A model generated the notes under the pieces. That model saw nothing but the letters and a program-made list of their open reading frames with translations. It searched no databases and was not told the DNA's origin. A stretch of 64,000 nt of DNA from Bradyrhizobium sp. CB1650 (GTDB lineage: Bacteria; Pseudomonadota; Alphaproteobacteria; Rhizobiales; Xanthobacteraceae), in NCBI RefSeq assembly GCF_029761915.1, contig NZ_CP121695.1, positions 868,001 through 932,000 on the forward strand. The letters run 5' to 3'. Positions 18,951-29,900 of this stretch are shown piece after piece (position 1 is the stretch's first letter; every line of letters begins with the position of its first letter). The position numbers were made by a program, and so were the translations under genes.

Positions 18951-20039
18951 TCAACATACTGGAATTGCCGCGCCGGACGCTTCGTGCAGACCGGATGCGG
19001 ATTCGTTGGCAGCCGCCGCCATCGCACGCTCCTGCATGAAGGCACGACGGGTGGGACGGTTGGCAACATTGGTCCGTGCGAGTTCGAGCGCCCGTCCTTG
19101 GTCGTTGCCGCTGCCGGCATAGAACTCCGCGGCATGATCGGCGAAAGCGAGGAGGTGTTTCCCAAGAATCTCGTCGAAGCCAGAGCGAGCAGCATCGAGC
19201 TGTTCCTCGGCCTCTTCGAGCCTACCTTGCGCAATCATTACGTCGGCAAGCCGCCAACGGACCTCCGGGTCGCGGTTGGCAAGCGCGGGCAGGAGTAACG
19301 CTTCCGCAACGTCGGTACGGCGCTGGCTCGTGTAGATCTCGGCCAGGTGCACTCGCGCCTTCACATAGCCCGGCAGGTAAGTTATCGCGCGCCGATACCA
19401 ATGCGCGGCAAGGTTCGGGTCCGGGACGGGCACGAGTTCTCCCCACAGCATGCCGAGCTGAAAGCAGGTCCACGCCAGCGGGAACGGCGAAACATCATCG
19501 TACGAGGAGAATGCCTGGCGATAGACAGCGTCGGCTTCGGCAAAGCGCTCGAGGTCGGCAAGCAGGGCGCCAAGAGGTACGAGGTCTTCGAGCCGACCGC
19601 TCGCCGCGGCGAGCCCGCGGCGCGCCGCAAGCACTGTTTCGAGCCCCACGCCACACGCCTGATCGATCGCCAGCGCCTGGCGTTCGATCGCCTCGCGGGC
19701 GGCGCCGCTCTGCGCGGCACGCGCGAGGTAGCCGCGCGCGTCGTCGAAGCGATGCGCCGTCGAAGCGATGTCGGCTTGAACAAGGGGCGCGCGAAACGAG
19801 TTGTCCGCGTCGGCAAATTGCAGGGCGAGCGCATCCAGGCGGTCGAGGACCTCCACGTCACCCAGAAACTGCAATGTCATCCGCTCGGTTTCGACAATCG
19901 CTTCTGCCACTCCTGGGAGACGCGGGTCTTGCGCAAAGCGTGCCCAGGCGCCGCGCCGCGCGCTTCCCAGATTGATCGCGGCGATCTCCCCGTGGGTCGC
20001 GACTGGACTGGAATCGTCAGGTCCCACGAAAGAAGTCAT
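18951..20039 (-). CDS. TPR-repeat protein of the DyP cluster
   Basis: The 362-residue protein is built of tetratricopeptide-like helical pairs (for example RFDDARGYLARAAQ, RFAEADAVYRQAFSSY, NLAAHWYRRAITYLPGYVKAR, RLEEAEEQLDAAR). No signal peptide is apparent, suggesting a cytoplasmic scaffold or partner-binding role. Its ATG overlaps the stop of the DUF4331-SRPBCC gene (ATGA), which argues for a stoichiometric or physical link. I do not know a function for this family in DyP clusters. Confidence 0.8.
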   Translation of the reverse strand: MTSFVGPDDSSPVATHGEIAAINLGSARRGAWARFAQDPRLPGVAEAIVETERMTLQFLGDVEVLDRLDALALQFADADNSFRAPLVQADIASTAHRFDDARGYLARAAQSGAAREAIERQALAIDQACGVGLETVLAARRGLAAASGRLEDLVPLGALLADLERFAEADAVYRQAFSSYDDVSPFPLAWTCFQLGMLWGELVPVPDPNLAAHWYRRAITYLPGYVKARVHLAEIYTSQRRTDVAEALLLPALANRDPEVRWRLADVMIAQGRLEEAEEQLDAARSGFDEILGKHLLAFADHAAEFYAGSGNDQGRALELARTNVANRPTRRAFMQERAMAAAANESASGLHEASGAAIPVC

Positions 20040-21535
20040 TTCGTGGCTCCGAAACGCGATTTTAGACTTTCGAGGCCAGTCTTGAGCAATGTCGACACTA
20101 TGACCTTCATGGCCCTATCGGTCTTGCCGGCTGCGACGAATTGCGTGCGCCAATCGACGACGCTGCCGCGGCCCTTCGGTTTCACCTCGATCGTGCCCGT
20201 GAATTGGGAGGCGGCCATCCCGGCTATGTTCGTGTACCGGAAGAACCGCTTCGCGTTGTCGATCGCTTCAAGCCGTTCGACTATTAGTTGGCCGTCGATC
20301 GTCTGAATGGTGCGGAGCTGACCGATGCCTGCGCCGGCCAAGTCGACTCTCGCGGTTAGGGGATGCCAAGCGCCGCCGAACTGTCCAATCAACGACCACA
20401 CGTCGTCAGGGGTTGCCGCGAGCTCAACGGATTCGTCAATTATCTGCAGCTCTGCGTTCGGCGTTGCGAGGTACGGAAAAACTTTCACGCTGGGTTTCGT
20501 AGCCCCGGTCGCGCCGCCCTGGAGGAACTCGCGATCATTGTTGACCAGCCAAGTGAGCAAGATATCGATCGAATTCGCATCGAGCGTGCGTCCTCCTCCC
20601 GTCTGGTAGGGACGGCCTGAGAGCGTACTCTTCTCGATCTCGAGATGACTTTGATCGGTGATCGGCTTGGCCACATCGAACAGCAGGAAATCATCGAGGA
20701 AGATGTTGGCCGTCGCCGCTATCGCTTCGGGCGTCCAATCGGCCTTGCCGTCGAGCATGTCCCAGGCGGCGAGGCTGTCCTTCAGACGTTGCAAAAAGAG
20801 CGGCTGCAGCACATTGGAGATTGCGAACGGCGTCTGCTGATTCCACAGGTCGCGCAAGTCGATGATCGCCGACATTGCCGGATTGTTGAGGCGCATGTTT
20901 GTCTGCTCGGGGCGACCGACCCAGTCGATGCGGGAGATCGCAGGACCGAGCAGGCTTCGCTGCTGCGGTGGGACAGTCTCGGCGATCGCGCCGAACAATG
21001 AGCCATTCGTGAGATCGAGCACGCGGCGCGTCTCGAACTCGACGACAATGCTGAGCACATTGGTGTGTTGCAGCAGATTTGGAAGCTTCTTGAGTATGGC
21101 GATGTCCCAGGCGAGGTAGAAAGGGTCGGAGCGCAGCCCGGCGAACACGCGAACATCACCCTCCGGTGTCGAGGTGCCGTTCTCTTCGTTCACGGTGAGT
21201 GAGAGCTCGCGGCCATCAGGCAGTTTGCAAGCGCCGTACTGGATCGCTTTACCGCCCGAGTCGCGCTTGAGAGTATCGAACCGGAAGCTGAAGCGAATCC
21301 CGTCGGCTTCGGGCTGGAACTTCGCGGCGTTTCCAAGGCCCGCAACGGTCACACGGCGAACAGCGATCGCGTAGTCGATGACGTTCGAGAAAATCGCATC
21401 TTCGCCCGCTGAAGGGAAAACGTCCATGGCGAGAACGGTACGCGCCGGGTTTCGCGGACTGGTAAAAGCGAAGAGATCGGTGAGGTCGGCCGCGGGGTCA
21501 CCGATCGACCGCGGGCCGTCAACGTGATCGGACAT
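20036..21535 (-). CDS. DUF4331-like protein fused to an SRPBCC (polyketide-cyclase-like) domain
   Basis: Residues 1 to about 360 match the DUF4331 type (opening MSDHVDGPRSIGDPAADLTD, then LFAFTSPRNPARTVLAMDV), a family of unknown function often near peroxidases and catalases. Residues from about 368 to 499 look like an SRPBCC/START-type lipophilic-ligand domain (VELAATPDDVWSLIGQFGG, WHPLTARVDLAGAGIGQLRT, MKVIVSTLLKTGLESLK). The two domains on one chain are uncommon in my experience. It lies 12 bases after the DyP gene and overlaps the TPR gene, forming a tight unit. A ligand-carrying role for the peroxidase is a guess. Confidence 0.75.
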   Translation of the reverse strand: MSDHVDGPRSIGDPAADLTDLFAFTSPRNPARTVLAMDVFPSAGEDAIFSNVIDYAIAVRRVTVAGLGNAAKFQPEADGIRFSFRFDTLKRDSGGKAIQYGACKLPDGRELSLTVNEENGTSTPEGDVRVFAGLRSDPFYLAWDIAILKKLPNLLQHTNVLSIVVEFETRRVLDLTNGSLFGAIAETVPPQQRSLLGPAISRIDWVGRPEQTNMRLNNPAMSAIIDLRDLWNQQTPFAISNVLQPLFLQRLKDSLAAWDMLDGKADWTPEAIAATANIFLDDFLLFDVAKPITDQSHLEIEKSTLSGRPYQTGGGRTLDANSIDILLTWLVNNDREFLQGGATGATKPSVKVFPYLATPNAELQIIDESVELAATPDDVWSLIGQFGGAWHPLTARVDLAGAGIGQLRTIQTIDGQLIVERLEAIDNAKRFFRYTNIAGMAASQFTGTIEVKPKGRGSVVDWRTQFVAAGKTDRAMKVIVSTLLKTGLESLKSRFGATK

Positions 21536-21547
21536 CGTCGGTCTCCT

Positions 21548-22915
21548 CTATCGGCCCAGGTTTGCGATCCATCGCAACGCGCCCAATCCCGGCATGAAGC
21601 AATATTCGCCGCCGCGGACGGACACGAAGCGCGGCAATCCGTGCAGGCGCCGCCGCACCGGGGTTTTGGGGATTGTGAAGACGCCATCGCCGTCATTGTT
21701 GCCGATGAGCGGATCCTGCTCCGTCCCGTGACTGATGAAGTTGCCGTCGGTCACCCATTGCGATTGAATGAACTCGAACTGCCGATGCAGATGTGCGCCG
21801 ATCAGCAGGAAGACGCCACCGCGCTCGGCCCCGTCATCCTCGAGCACGCCCTCCGGCAAGGCTTGGCCGTAATTTGTGCCGCGGCGCAGGAAATGGTGGA
21901 GATTCACAGCGACAACGTCGTCTTTCAGGGCATCGCGCGGGTTCACGCGGCGGATGTGCGCACTAAACGGGCACTTCAACCCCTTCATGTCGTCCGCGTA
22001 GCCGAAATCATTGTTGCGATTTCCGTCCGCGCCCAACGTGGGATCGTCACGATCGGGAGCCAGCACCAGAGGGGCGCCGCTGCGCCAGCGGCCCACCATT
22101 TTGGCCGCGATCAGTTCCTCTTCCTCCGGCGACGAAGCCTGGGCACGCAGGTATCGACGAAACCCAGCAACATCCATGTGAAACTTGCGGATCGCGACGA
22201 AAGTGCCGTTGCGGCGGAGCTCCCCTGGAATCGGGACATCGGCGATTTCTCCGCGCTCGTCGGCATAACCTATGATGAACTCGCCGGCCTTGATCGATGC
22301 GTCTGTGCCGGCTCGCGCCGGACCGCTTCCTTCGACGTGAGGATTGTGCAGCCCGTCCCTGAAGCCGAACGGATTACGTCCTTCCGGAAGTTCGCCGAAC
22401 TGCATGCGGTACTCGACCGAAATGCCCTTGAGATCGTGATGGCTCTTGCGCGCGAGCTCCAGAACCTTCTTCAGATCTTCATTGCTTTTAGCGTATATCG
22501 CCAGAGCCACGTGCGCGTTCGGTGTGCCGAACGGATATTCCCAGTTGGCCGGCGCATTGGCACCGAAATCATTCAGGGTGTCGGCGCGAGCCGCCATGCC
22601 CTCTCGGAATTCAATTGGAAAACTGTCCAGGGAAGACTGAGGCACGCCCAACGCCTTCAGCCCCTCGAACGTGAACGCAATCCCCAACCAGCCGGGCAGT
22701 GATGGCATCCACCATTCGTCAGCCGGCGCGACGTGAGGGAGAATCCGACGCAGCATCCTCCGTCCTTGCTCGGCGTCGTTTATGCGGAGAATGACATATT
22801 CACCGCAGTATGGCGTGGGGCGCGGGCGCAGGACGGTTGCCTGTATGTCGCTCGTTTCGAGCGCCGACGGGCGCATCGAAGCGGTGCCGCCGACAGGTTC
22901 CTCGTTGGACCACAT
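21548..22915 (-). CDS. DyP-type heme peroxidase
   Basis: This 455-residue protein is a dye-decolourising peroxidase. The family signature GXXDG is seen as GFRDGLHNP near residue 185, with the distal Asp, and the proximal heme-ligating His is in SAHIRRVNPRDA near residue 320. GVFLLIGAHLHRQFEFIQSQW follows. DyPs oxidise lignin-type phenolics and dyes with hydrogen peroxide. No Tat signal is apparent, so it seems cytoplasmic, and no encapsulin cargo tail or encapsulin gene is seen. The ATG at 22915 has AAGGA nine bases before it; a longer frame to 22969 lacks a site. Confidence 0.92.
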   Translation of the reverse strand: MWSNEEPVGGTASMRPSALETSDIQATVLRPRPTPYCGEYVILRINDAEQGRRMLRRILPHVAPADEWWMPSLPGWLGIAFTFEGLKALGVPQSSLDSFPIEFREGMAARADTLNDFGANAPANWEYPFGTPNAHVALAIYAKSNEDLKKVLELARKSHHDLKGISVEYRMQFGELPEGRNPFGFRDGLHNPHVEGSGPARAGTDASIKAGEFIIGYADERGEIADVPIPGELRRNGTFVAIRKFHMDVAGFRRYLRAQASSPEEEELIAAKMVGRWRSGAPLVLAPDRDDPTLGADGNRNNDFGYADDMKGLKCPFSAHIRRVNPRDALKDDVVAVNLHHFLRRGTNYGQALPEGVLEDDGAERGGVFLLIGAHLHRQFEFIQSQWVTDGNFISHGTEQDPLIGNNDGDGVFTIPKTPVRRRLHGLPRFVSVRGGEYCFMPGLGALRWIANLGR

Positions 22916-22983
22916 GCGAGCATCCTTTTTCGGGGGTCCGGATCCATTGCGGGGCCGGACCCCGATCACACGGCGAGCGTCGG

Positions 22984-23604
22984 CTATCCAATCTTGTCGA
23001 GGAATTCCTCAGCGGCCTTGCCAAGGCGCTTCACGCGGTGGACGTCGCGTACCGTCAGATCGGGATGGGCGACGTACCAACCTTCTGCCGTGATCTGATG
23101 CTTGGCGATCCAATCTTTCACCTTCGGGCTGTGTATCCCTGGCCAGCCTTCCCAGCACGAAAAGAGGACATCCATTTCGTTGGGAATCTTCGCGACGAAG
23201 TCCTCGATGTAGACGTCCCAGTCGCCGTCGTAGGCAGTGGCGAAGAGCAGCTTGGTGTCATTGTCCAGAAACACGAAACGCATGTCGTGGACAGTACCGA
23301 CCCGGTCCGTATCGTCGAAGTTGCCATTCCGCAACTGCAGCAAGGCGCGCAGTCGGACGGCTCCTCCTGGTGCAAATGGGGCGATCACGGTCAACTCCGA
23401 GACCGTGCCCTGACGGACGCCGGTCCGGCCGGCGCTTTCCATCCGCGATCGCGGCTGGGCCGCCGTCGCCTTCAAGTCCTTGAGCGTGTTCTCGAGTGCC
23501 GTTTGCGCGAACTCTGGCGCCTCGGCGTAGAGCTTCCGCAGATGCTGGATCTTTTCCTCAATGGTCTGGTTCTGCTTCGGCGGTGTCAGTGTTTGGGTTG
23601 CCAT
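22984..23604 (-). CDS. Hypothetical protein heading the DyP operon
   Basis: I do not recognise a named domain in this 206-residue protein. It opens with a helical, charged segment (IEEKIQHLRKLYAEAPEFA), followed by a compact alpha-beta part with VIAPFAPGGAVRLRALLQL, FVFLDNDTKLLFATAYDG and DVLFSCWEGWPG. The last two patterns recall ferredoxin-like heme-peroxidase or DyP-related folds, but this is weak. ATG 23604 has GAAAGGAC upstream. The gene is 68 bases before the DyP gene on the same strand and faces the large kinase gene across a 328-base divergent region. Confidence 0.7.
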   Translation of the reverse strand: MATQTLTPPKQNQTIEEKIQHLRKLYAEAPEFAQTALENTLKDLKATAAQPRSRMESAGRTGVRQGTVSELTVIAPFAPGGAVRLRALLQLRNGNFDDTDRVGTVHDMRFVFLDNDTKLLFATAYDGDWDVYIEDFVAKIPNEMDVLFSCWEGWPGIHSPKVKDWIAKHQITAEGWYVAHPDLTVRDVHRVKRLGKAAEEFLDKIG

Positions 23605-23932
23605 GGCTGTATTGTCCTTTCGATGCTCTTCGACGCGTGCGTTCCGGAAAATGCTGTTGGCCTCATCGGCTGATTGGCGCACGGGTGCGGGTTGAGTTGC
23701 CATCGTGGGAGTTCACGCCCGCGATGGGCTTCTAGTTGGCCCGCAGGCATTCCCGACGCCAATGAAGACCTGCAAATCGCGCCAAATTGCTGCTAATGAT
23801 GAGGGAGCTGGCTGGCGTTTCCCGGCCCATCGGGTACGATTTCTGGCGGGCCAGAAGGAAGCCGCGCGCAAGGCGCACGTCAAAGTTGGCTGGTGGAGTT
23901 TAATTTCTAGTTAGAATGCCGGAGGCTCACAA
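23605..23932. other. Divergent intergenic region between the DyP operon and the hybrid kinase
   Basis: The two genes are transcribed away from each other, so both promoters should lie in these 328 bases. A longer in-frame extension of the minus-strand gene reaches 23703 without a ribosome site, so the real space may be smaller. AT-rich TTTAATTTCTAGTTAGAAT sits about 20 bases before the kinase ribosome site (GGAGG at about 23921) and could hold its -10 element, but no convincing -35 at proper spacing is seen. The arrangement suggests, without proof, that the kinase senses conditions for the DyP genes. Confidence 0.35.
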
Positions 23933-26900
23933 ATGTCGCCGAACGTTGCGTACGCGGACGGCGAACCTCAGTCGCTGTGGCAGGACGGCGAACGCACCTT
24001 TCGCCGTGGCTGGTGTGTCGACGTTGAAGGCAAGCGGCGTGCTGTGCTGCTCGTTACTCCTGCCGTCGACCACCCATCCCGCGCAAGCCTCGATCGCCTC
24101 ACGCACGAGTACGAGCTGAAGGACGAGCTCGACAGGGAGTGGGCGGTGCGCCCCCTGGATCTCATACGCGATGCTGGGCGGAGCACGTTGGTGCTCGAAT
24201 ATGAGGGCGGTGAGCCGGTCGATCGGTTGCTCGGCGTGCCGATGGAGATCGGACGCTTCCTGCGTCTTGCTGCCGCTATTTCCTTTGCTCTCGGCAGACT
24301 TCACCAGCGTGGGATCGTCCATAAGGACATTAAGCCAGCCAACATCCTGCTCAATGACGCAACCGGCGAAGTGCGGTTGACCGGATTCGGCATCGCCTCG
24401 CGCGTCGCGCGCGAGCGTCAGTCGCCTCACCCGCCCGAGACAATCGCTGGCACGCTCGCCTACATGGCGCCCGAGCAGACCGGACGAATGAATCGTTCCA
24501 TCGATTCCCGGAGCGACCTCTATGCGCTCGGCGTCACTTTCTACCAAATGCTTACCGGTGTTTTGCCGTATACCGCCACGGAGCCGATGGAATGGGTGCA
24601 TTGCCATCTCGCCAGACGGCCGGTGCCGCCGGCCGAGCGGCTGAAGGAAATCCCTGGCGCGATCTCGGCGATCATCATGAAGCTGCTCGCGAAGAGAGCC
24701 GAAGATCGCTATCAAACGGTGGCCGGCCTCATAAGCGACCTTCGTAGCTGCGAGGACGAATTGGAAGCGCAAGGCCGGATTGACGACTTTCCACTCGGTG
24801 AACGCGACACGCCCGACCGGCTGCTGATCCCTGAGAAACTCTACGGGCGGCGGCGCGAGGTAGACATTTTGCTCACCGCGTTCGATCGCGTCGTCAACGG
24901 CGGCGCCCCGGAATTGGTTCTGGTCTCGGGCTATTCCGGTGTGGGCAAATCCTCGGTCGTCAACGAGCTGCAGCCGGTGCTGGTGCCGCCACGTGGCCTG
25001 TTCGCTTCCGGCAAATTCGATCAGCTCAAACGCAACATTCCCTACGCGACGCTGGCACAAGCCTTTCAGAGCCTAGTCCGGCCGCTGCTCGGCAAGAGCG
25101 AAGCCGACCTTGCGCCATGGCGCGACGCCTTGCGGGAGACGCTGGGATCTAACGCAGGACTGATGGTGGATCTCGTTCCTGAACTGAAGGTCCTCATCGG
25201 AGAGCCGCCGTTGGTCCCTGAGCTTCCGCCACAGGACGCGCAACGGCGCTTCCAGATGGTGCTTCGGCAGCTGATCGGTGTCTTCGCTCGGCCGGAACAT
25301 CCCCTTGCGCTCTTCCTCGATGACTTGCAATGGCTCGACGCGGCGACGCTCGACCTTTTGGAAGACCTGTTGAGCCGGTCCGATCTCCGCAATCTTCTCC
25401 TCATCGGTGCCTACCGCGACAACGAAGTCACGGCGGCGCATCCGCTCATGCGCGAGCTGGAGGCAATCCGGGCGACCGGAAGAGTGCAGGACATCAAACT
25501 GGCGCCGCTGACAAGCAACGATCTCAGAAACCTTATCGCGGACATGCTGCGCTGCGGCCTAGGGCAAGCCGATACGCTTGCAGGGTTGGTGCACGCGAAA
25601 ACCGACGGCAATCCGTTCTTCGTCGTTCAGTTTCTTCACCTGCTCGCGGATGAGCGCCTCGTAGCCTTCGATCACGAGCGAGCGCGATGGTCTTGGGACA
25701 TGGGAGGCATCCACGCCAAGAGATACACAGACAACGTCGTGGAGCTTCTCGCCGGAAAGCTGACGCGATTACCCCTTGACTCGCAGGGCGCGTTGCGACA
25801 GTTCGCTTGCCTCGGCAATGTCGCAGACGTCGCGATGCTCTCAGTCGTCCTGGAAATGTCCGAGGAAGAGGTGCACGCGGCTCTCTTCGAGGCCCGGCGA
25901 CAACAACTGATCGACCGTCTCGATCGCTCCTACAAGTTCGTTCACGATCGGATACAGGAGGCCGCCTACGCGCTGATACCGGAGGCGTCGCGCGCGGAGG
26001 CGCATTTGACGATCGGCCGCCTGCTCGTGGCACAGACACCTCCGGAAAAGCGCGCCGAGGCAGTTTTCGAAATCGTCAACCAGCTCAACCGCGGCGCGCC
26101 GCTGATCACCTCGCGCGAGGAACGCGAGCGGCTCTCAGAACTGAACCTGAGCGCCGGCAAGCGCGCCAAAGCGTCGTCGGCTTATGCCTCCGCGCTGACG
26201 TACCTCACCACCGGTGATGCGCTGTTGCCGGAGGACGGGTGGGAGCGCCGACATGATCTCGCTTTTGAATTGCAGCTCCACGCAGCCGACTGCGAGCTCT
26301 GTATCGGCGCGCTGCAAGCCACCGAGCAGCGTCTGGCGGCGCTGGCACCGCGCGCCGTCGGCACAGTTCAACGATGCGCCGTGGCGCACCGGCGCGTGGA
26401 TCTGTACGCGATGCTAGGAGCGGGCGACCGCGCGGCGGCGGTCGCCCTGGAATGCTTGCGGCATGTAGGCATCGATTGGTCGGCGCATCCCACCGAGCTG
26501 GAAGTGCGCCGCGAGTACGAGAGCATCTGGTCACAGCTCGGAAATCGATCGATCGAGGATCTGGTAAACCTACCGCAGATGCAAGAACCGGAGGTTCTGG
26601 CGACGCTGAACGTGCTCACCAGCCTAGGTTTACCATCTTTGTACACCGATCACAATTTGCACGCGCTCTGCACCTGCAGAGCCACCAATCTCAACTTGGA
26701 GCACGGCAATAGTGACGCCGCGCCGGCCAACTACGCTACAATGGGCGTTATCGCCAGCGGCTGGTTCGGCCATTACGATGAAGGTTATCGATTCGGAAAG
26801 ATGGGCTGCGATCTGCTCGAACGTGGCGGCTGGAATCACTTTGGAGGAAAGACCTATTATCTGTTCGGGACTCAGATCCCGTGGACACGACCGCTCGTGG

Positions 26901-29900
26901 AGGGGATCGTTCCGCTGCGCCGAAGCTTCCAGATGGCGAAAGATCACGGCGATCCCACATTTGCCGTATTCGCTCTCCGCGATCTGACTTCCATTCTTTT
27001 GGCCTTGGGCCATCCACTCGATCAAGTTGAACGTGAGATTGAGCACGGATTGGAGTTCGTGCAGCGGTTCGGATCGTTCCTCGACAGACTTTCTGCCCCT
27101 CTCGCGCTCGTGCGGACGCTACGCGGAACGACCACGAAGTTCGGCTTGCTCGACAATGGTCCCTTCACCGAGCGCTTCTTCGAGGAGCGCGCGACGGATC
27201 ACCCCGCACGCGCATTTCTGGAATGTTACTACTGGATCGGAAAGCTCCAGGCGCGCTTCCTCGCCGGTGACTATGCATCGGCGATCGACGCAGCGCTGAA
27301 AGTAGAGAGGTGGTACGCGATCTCCGCGTCGATGACGCCGTTTATACTGCAGAAGACGGAATATCAGTTCTACGCCGCCCTGTCTCGCGCCGCCTGGTGC
27401 GAGCCCATGGGACCTGACCCGTACGTCAAGCATCGAGAAGCGCTTGGACGGTATAAGCGAGAGCTTCAGGCCCGGGCGGCAAATTGTCCGCAGAACTTCG
27501 AGCATCGTGCAGCGCTGGTCGGCGCCGAGATAGCTCGTCTCGAGGGACGCCCGCTCGAGGCCATGGACCTGTACGAGCGCGCCATCGCGTCAGCGCACGC
27601 AAACGGCTTCGTCCCCAACGAGGCGCTCGCCTGCGAGCTCGCTGCGCGCTTTTACGCCGCTCGCGGGTTCGATCAGATCGCGCATCTCTACCTGCGAAAC
27701 GCGCGACAGGGCTATCTTCGATGGGGAGCCGATGGAAAGGTACGGCAACTCGACCAGCTCCATCCGTGGCTGAGCCAGGGCCAGCGCGCACTGGGTTCGA
27801 CGGGCACGATCGAAGCACCGGTCGAATATCTCGATCTCAAAACCATCATCGAACTCTCGCAAGCCCTCTCTGGCGAGATGGTTCTCGAAAGGCTCATCAA
27901 CAGGCTCTTGCGAGCCGCCATCGAGCACGCCGGCGCCGAGCGAGGTCTCTTGATCGTTCCGCAAGGGGATACGCTGCAGATACAAGCGGAAGCATTCGCC
28001 AGTGGCGAGCATGTAACAGTTCATATGGGGGAAGGTTCCAACAACGCAGCCAGCTTTCCGGAGTCACTCGTTCGGCGCGGAACGCGCACCCATGAGCGCC
28101 TGATTCTCGATGATGCCTCTTCTCAGAATGCGTTTTCTGCCGATCCTTATGTCCTTCGGAGCCGGGCTCGTTCCATTCTCTGTTTGCCATTGATTTGCCA
28201 GGACAAGCTGATCGGTATTCTTTATCTTGAGAATAATCAGGCGCCGAACGTTTTCACGCCTGATCGCGTCACACTGCTGGAGGTGCTTGCGTCGCAAGCT
28301 GCCATCTCGCTTGAAAATTCGCGGCTCTATCACGACCTCGCAGATCGCGAAGGCAAGATCCGACGTCTTGTCGACGCCAACATCATTGGGATCATCGTTG
28401 CCGATACCGAAGGTCGGATTTCTGAGGCCAACGACGCGTTTCTCCATATCCTCGGATTTGACCGTGACGACTTTGTTTCGGGTAACGTGCGTTGGAACGA
28501 ACTGACTCCGCCGGAATGGCGCGACCGCACTGCGCGCGCGCTCGAAGAATTGTTGACGACTGGCGTGGCGCAACCCTTCGAGAAGGAATACTTTCGAAAG
28601 GACGGCAGCCGTGTCCCCGTGTTGATCGGCTACACGGCCTTCGACGAAGAGAGAGACAAAGGCATCGCGTTTGTGCTCGATTTGACTGAGCGCAAGCGTG
28701 CCGAGAAAGCGTTGCGAGATAGCGAAGAAAGGTTCCGCGACTTCGCCGAGGCTGCGTCCGACTGGCTTTGGGAGATGGGGCCGGATCACAAATTGACGAT
28801 GCTGACCCCGAATGCATTTGGCTCCAGCCCTTCGGCTCGACTTGGCACCGCAGCCTGGGAGCGTGCCCTCGACCTTGAAACCGAACCGGAGAAGTGGCGC
28901 GCGATCCAGGCCAAGATGGATTCACACGAGCCGTTCCGCGACTTCGTCTATCTCGCCGCTGGCTTCGACGGTTCGCCGATGTACGTGAGGGCCAATGGCA
29001 AGCCCGTGTTCGGCGTCGACGGCGAATTCCTGGGCTATCGCGGCGTCGGTACGGACGCGACAGAGATCATTCGCGCGCAGGAGGCGCTGCGCGAAAGTGA
29101 GCTGCGATTGCGCTCGGCCATTGACGGAATACCGGGTCTCGTGGGAGTTTTGGCCCCGAACGGCGAGGTCGAAGCGGTGAACCGCCAAATCCTGGAGTAT
29201 TGCGGGCAGTCGCTGCAAGAGCTGAGGAATTGGGGCACAAATGGAACGGTCCATCCTGAAGACCTTCCCCACGTTGCCGAGGTTTTTACGAAATCGATTG
29301 CGTCCGGGATCCCCTACCGGATCGAACAGCGCCTGCGTCGCTTTGACGGCGAATATCGATGGTTTGACAACCGCGGTATTCCCGTTCGGGACGATGCCGG
29401 GCGGATTGTCCGCTGGTACGTTCTGCTGACGGACATTGAAGATCGCAACCAGGCGCTGGCGCGATTGCAGCAGATGCAGGCAGACTTTGCACGAATGAAT
29501 CGTGTGAGCGTCATGGGAGAGCTGGCCGCCTCGCTGTCGCACGAAATCACGCAACCGATTGCCAGCGCGCGCAACAACGCTCGGGCGGCCCAGAATTTCA
29601 TGAAGATGCAGCCGCCGGATTTGAACGAGGTCAGCGAGGCGCTCGCCTGTGTCGTCGGTGATACAGACCGGGCCCGGGACATCATCGACCGCATCCGCGA
29701 TCACATCAAGAAGGCACCGCCGCGAAAGGAACGTTTCGATTTGAACGCGGCAATCAATGAGGTCATCGTATTGGCGCGAAGCCTGATCAACCGGCATGGC
29801 GTTTCGGCCCAGACCAGACTATCAGACGGACTGGGTCCCGTTCTGGGAGATCGCGTTCAACTGCAGCAAGTTTTGCTGAACCTGGTTCTGAACGCTGCGG

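Noticed and set aside
21548..22915. Encapsulin cargo DyP
   Set aside because: No encapsulin shell gene nearby and no recognisable cargo-loading tail at the C-terminus.
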